Assembly: GCA_000171835.1 (NCBI GenBank)
Contig: ABHC01000016.1
Location: forward strand, 83,980 to 147,979
DNA length: 64,000 nucleotides
Origin: an alpha proteobacterium BAL199
GTDB taxonomy: Bacteria > Pseudomonadota > Alphaproteobacteria > Thalassobaculales > Thalassobaculaceae
Reading direction: 5' to 3'
Each line of letters begins with the position of its first letter. Position 1 is the first letter of the stretch. This document shows positions 63,441 through 64,000 of this stretch, piece after piece. The position numbers and the translations under genes are program-made. The notes beneath the pieces are model-generated. The model was not told where the DNA came from and made no database searches. It was given only the letters and a program-made list of their open reading frames with translations.

Positions 63441-64000
63441 ATGTCTGATGCCTACGCTCAGAGCCTGGAATTCTCCGTGGACGGGCAAGAACCCGACACC
63501 TTCACGGTGTTCAGGACGCGCGGGCGCGAGGCAATCTCCGAGTTATTCCGCTTCGAGATTGAGACGGTGTCCGGCAATGCCGACCTGGCAACCGGAAGGA
63601 TCGTCGGCCAGAGCGCCAGCCTGACCGTGGGCCGGCTCGGCCAGTCCCGCAAGATCCACGGGATGGTCGAGCGGCTCGAGCTGCAGGGCATTACCCCCCA
63701 GGGCGACTACATCTACCGGGCGGTCCTTGTACCGCGCCTGCATAAGCTGGCATTGACCCGGCAGAATCAGATCCACGGCACCACGGCCGAGATGTCGGTC
63801 CGCGAGGTCCTGAACGACGAACTGACAGCCGCCGCCCTCCACGGGGTGCCGGCCGCCAAACTGTCAGGGCGGCTCGGCCTGAATGATTTCGAGCTGCGGC
63901 TGACCCACGCCTATCCGATGCGCGACTATATCGTGCAATACGACGAGAGCGATTTCGCCTTCATCTCCAGGCTCTGCGAGCACTACGGGATATTCTATTT
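63441..64000 (+). CDS. vgrG: Second VgrG, N-terminal part (runs off window)
   Basis: The first 186 residues of a paralogue: LEFSVDGQEPDTFTVFRTRG, NQIHGTTAEMSVREVLND and YDESDFAFISRLCEHYGIFY. It is about 80 percent similar to the first by eye, with the same ribosome site type (AAGGAGAGGGCTG). Tandem vgrG genes usually serve different effectors. Confidence 0.93.
   Translation, partial: MSDAYAQSLEFSVDGQEPDTFTVFRTRGREAISELFRFEIETVSGNADLATGRIVGQSASLTVGRLGQSRKIHGMVERLELQGITPQGDYIYRAVLVPRLHKLALTRQNQIHGTTAEMSVREVLNDELTAAALHGVPAAKLSGRLGLNDFELRLTHAYPMRDYIVQYDESDFAFISRLCEHYGIFY

Overview
The window is GC-rich DNA from an alphaproteobacterium, probably a Rhodospirillales-type lineage. This is inferred from the SUF regulator type, overlapping ATGA/GTGA gene junctions, DUF6635 and DUF1194 proteins, a Zur/COG0523 pair and protein style. 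It has two parts. Positions 1-23098 are ordinary chromosome. Positions 23099-60594 are among the densest insertion-sequence (IS) landscapes one could meet, and type VI secretion genes resume at 60756.

Chromosomal part. It opens with sufB and its Rrf2 regulator, an EamA transporter, and an operon of a 2OG-Fe oxygenase plus a cytochrome P450. The P450 has lost its heme loop by an internal out-of-frame deletion. Next come a DUF6635 protein, a large unknown protein, a DUF1194 protein and an SLC13 permease. A three-gene set for an opine/D-amino-acid type oxidase (2Fe-2S subunit, FAD/BFD subunit, and a separate DAO-type FAD subunit) lies with an XRE-cupin regulator, an M14 carboxypeptidase and an Spx-like protein. 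A zinc-homeostasis pair (Zur, COG0523 GTPase), a lipase with RTX repeats, an MFS exporter, an AEC transporter with a one-base frameshift, a flavin reductase and a truncated second RTX protein follow.

IS-rich part. I count two IS6-A copies, two fragments of a second IS6, two IS91-type elements each with its own tyrosine integrase, three IS630 copies (one partial), two IS256 copies, and an IS1380 family in at least four states (intact, split, partial, solo end). There are also IS5, ISAs1 and IS1182 elements, and two identical 100-bp MITEs with IS630-like CTAG ends. Target duplications can be read for ISAs1 (10 bp), IS256 (8-9 bp), IS5 (TGA), IS630/MITE (CTAG) and IS1182/IS1380 (TTAA). Between them lie stranded passengers: a low-GC FkbM methyltransferase, an SDR, tRNA-Ala(CGC), a bufferin operon (bufA, bufB, partial bufC) cut at both ends, an AT-rich DUF2306 gene, an NDH-2 tail, a serine-recombinase tail, a type IA topoisomerase whose 3' end runs into an IS remnant, and a NanM-type sugar O-methyltransferase with ParB-like and nuclease fragments.

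The best reconstruction is one SNF2-family helicase gene (58926 down to 49425, minus strand). It lies in five pieces separated by IS256, an IS1380 transposition block plus IS1182, a MITE and IS630. Removing each insertion with one copy of its target restores a single open frame carrying all SNF2 motifs. The window ends with two tandem vgrG genes that share a conserved upstream block.
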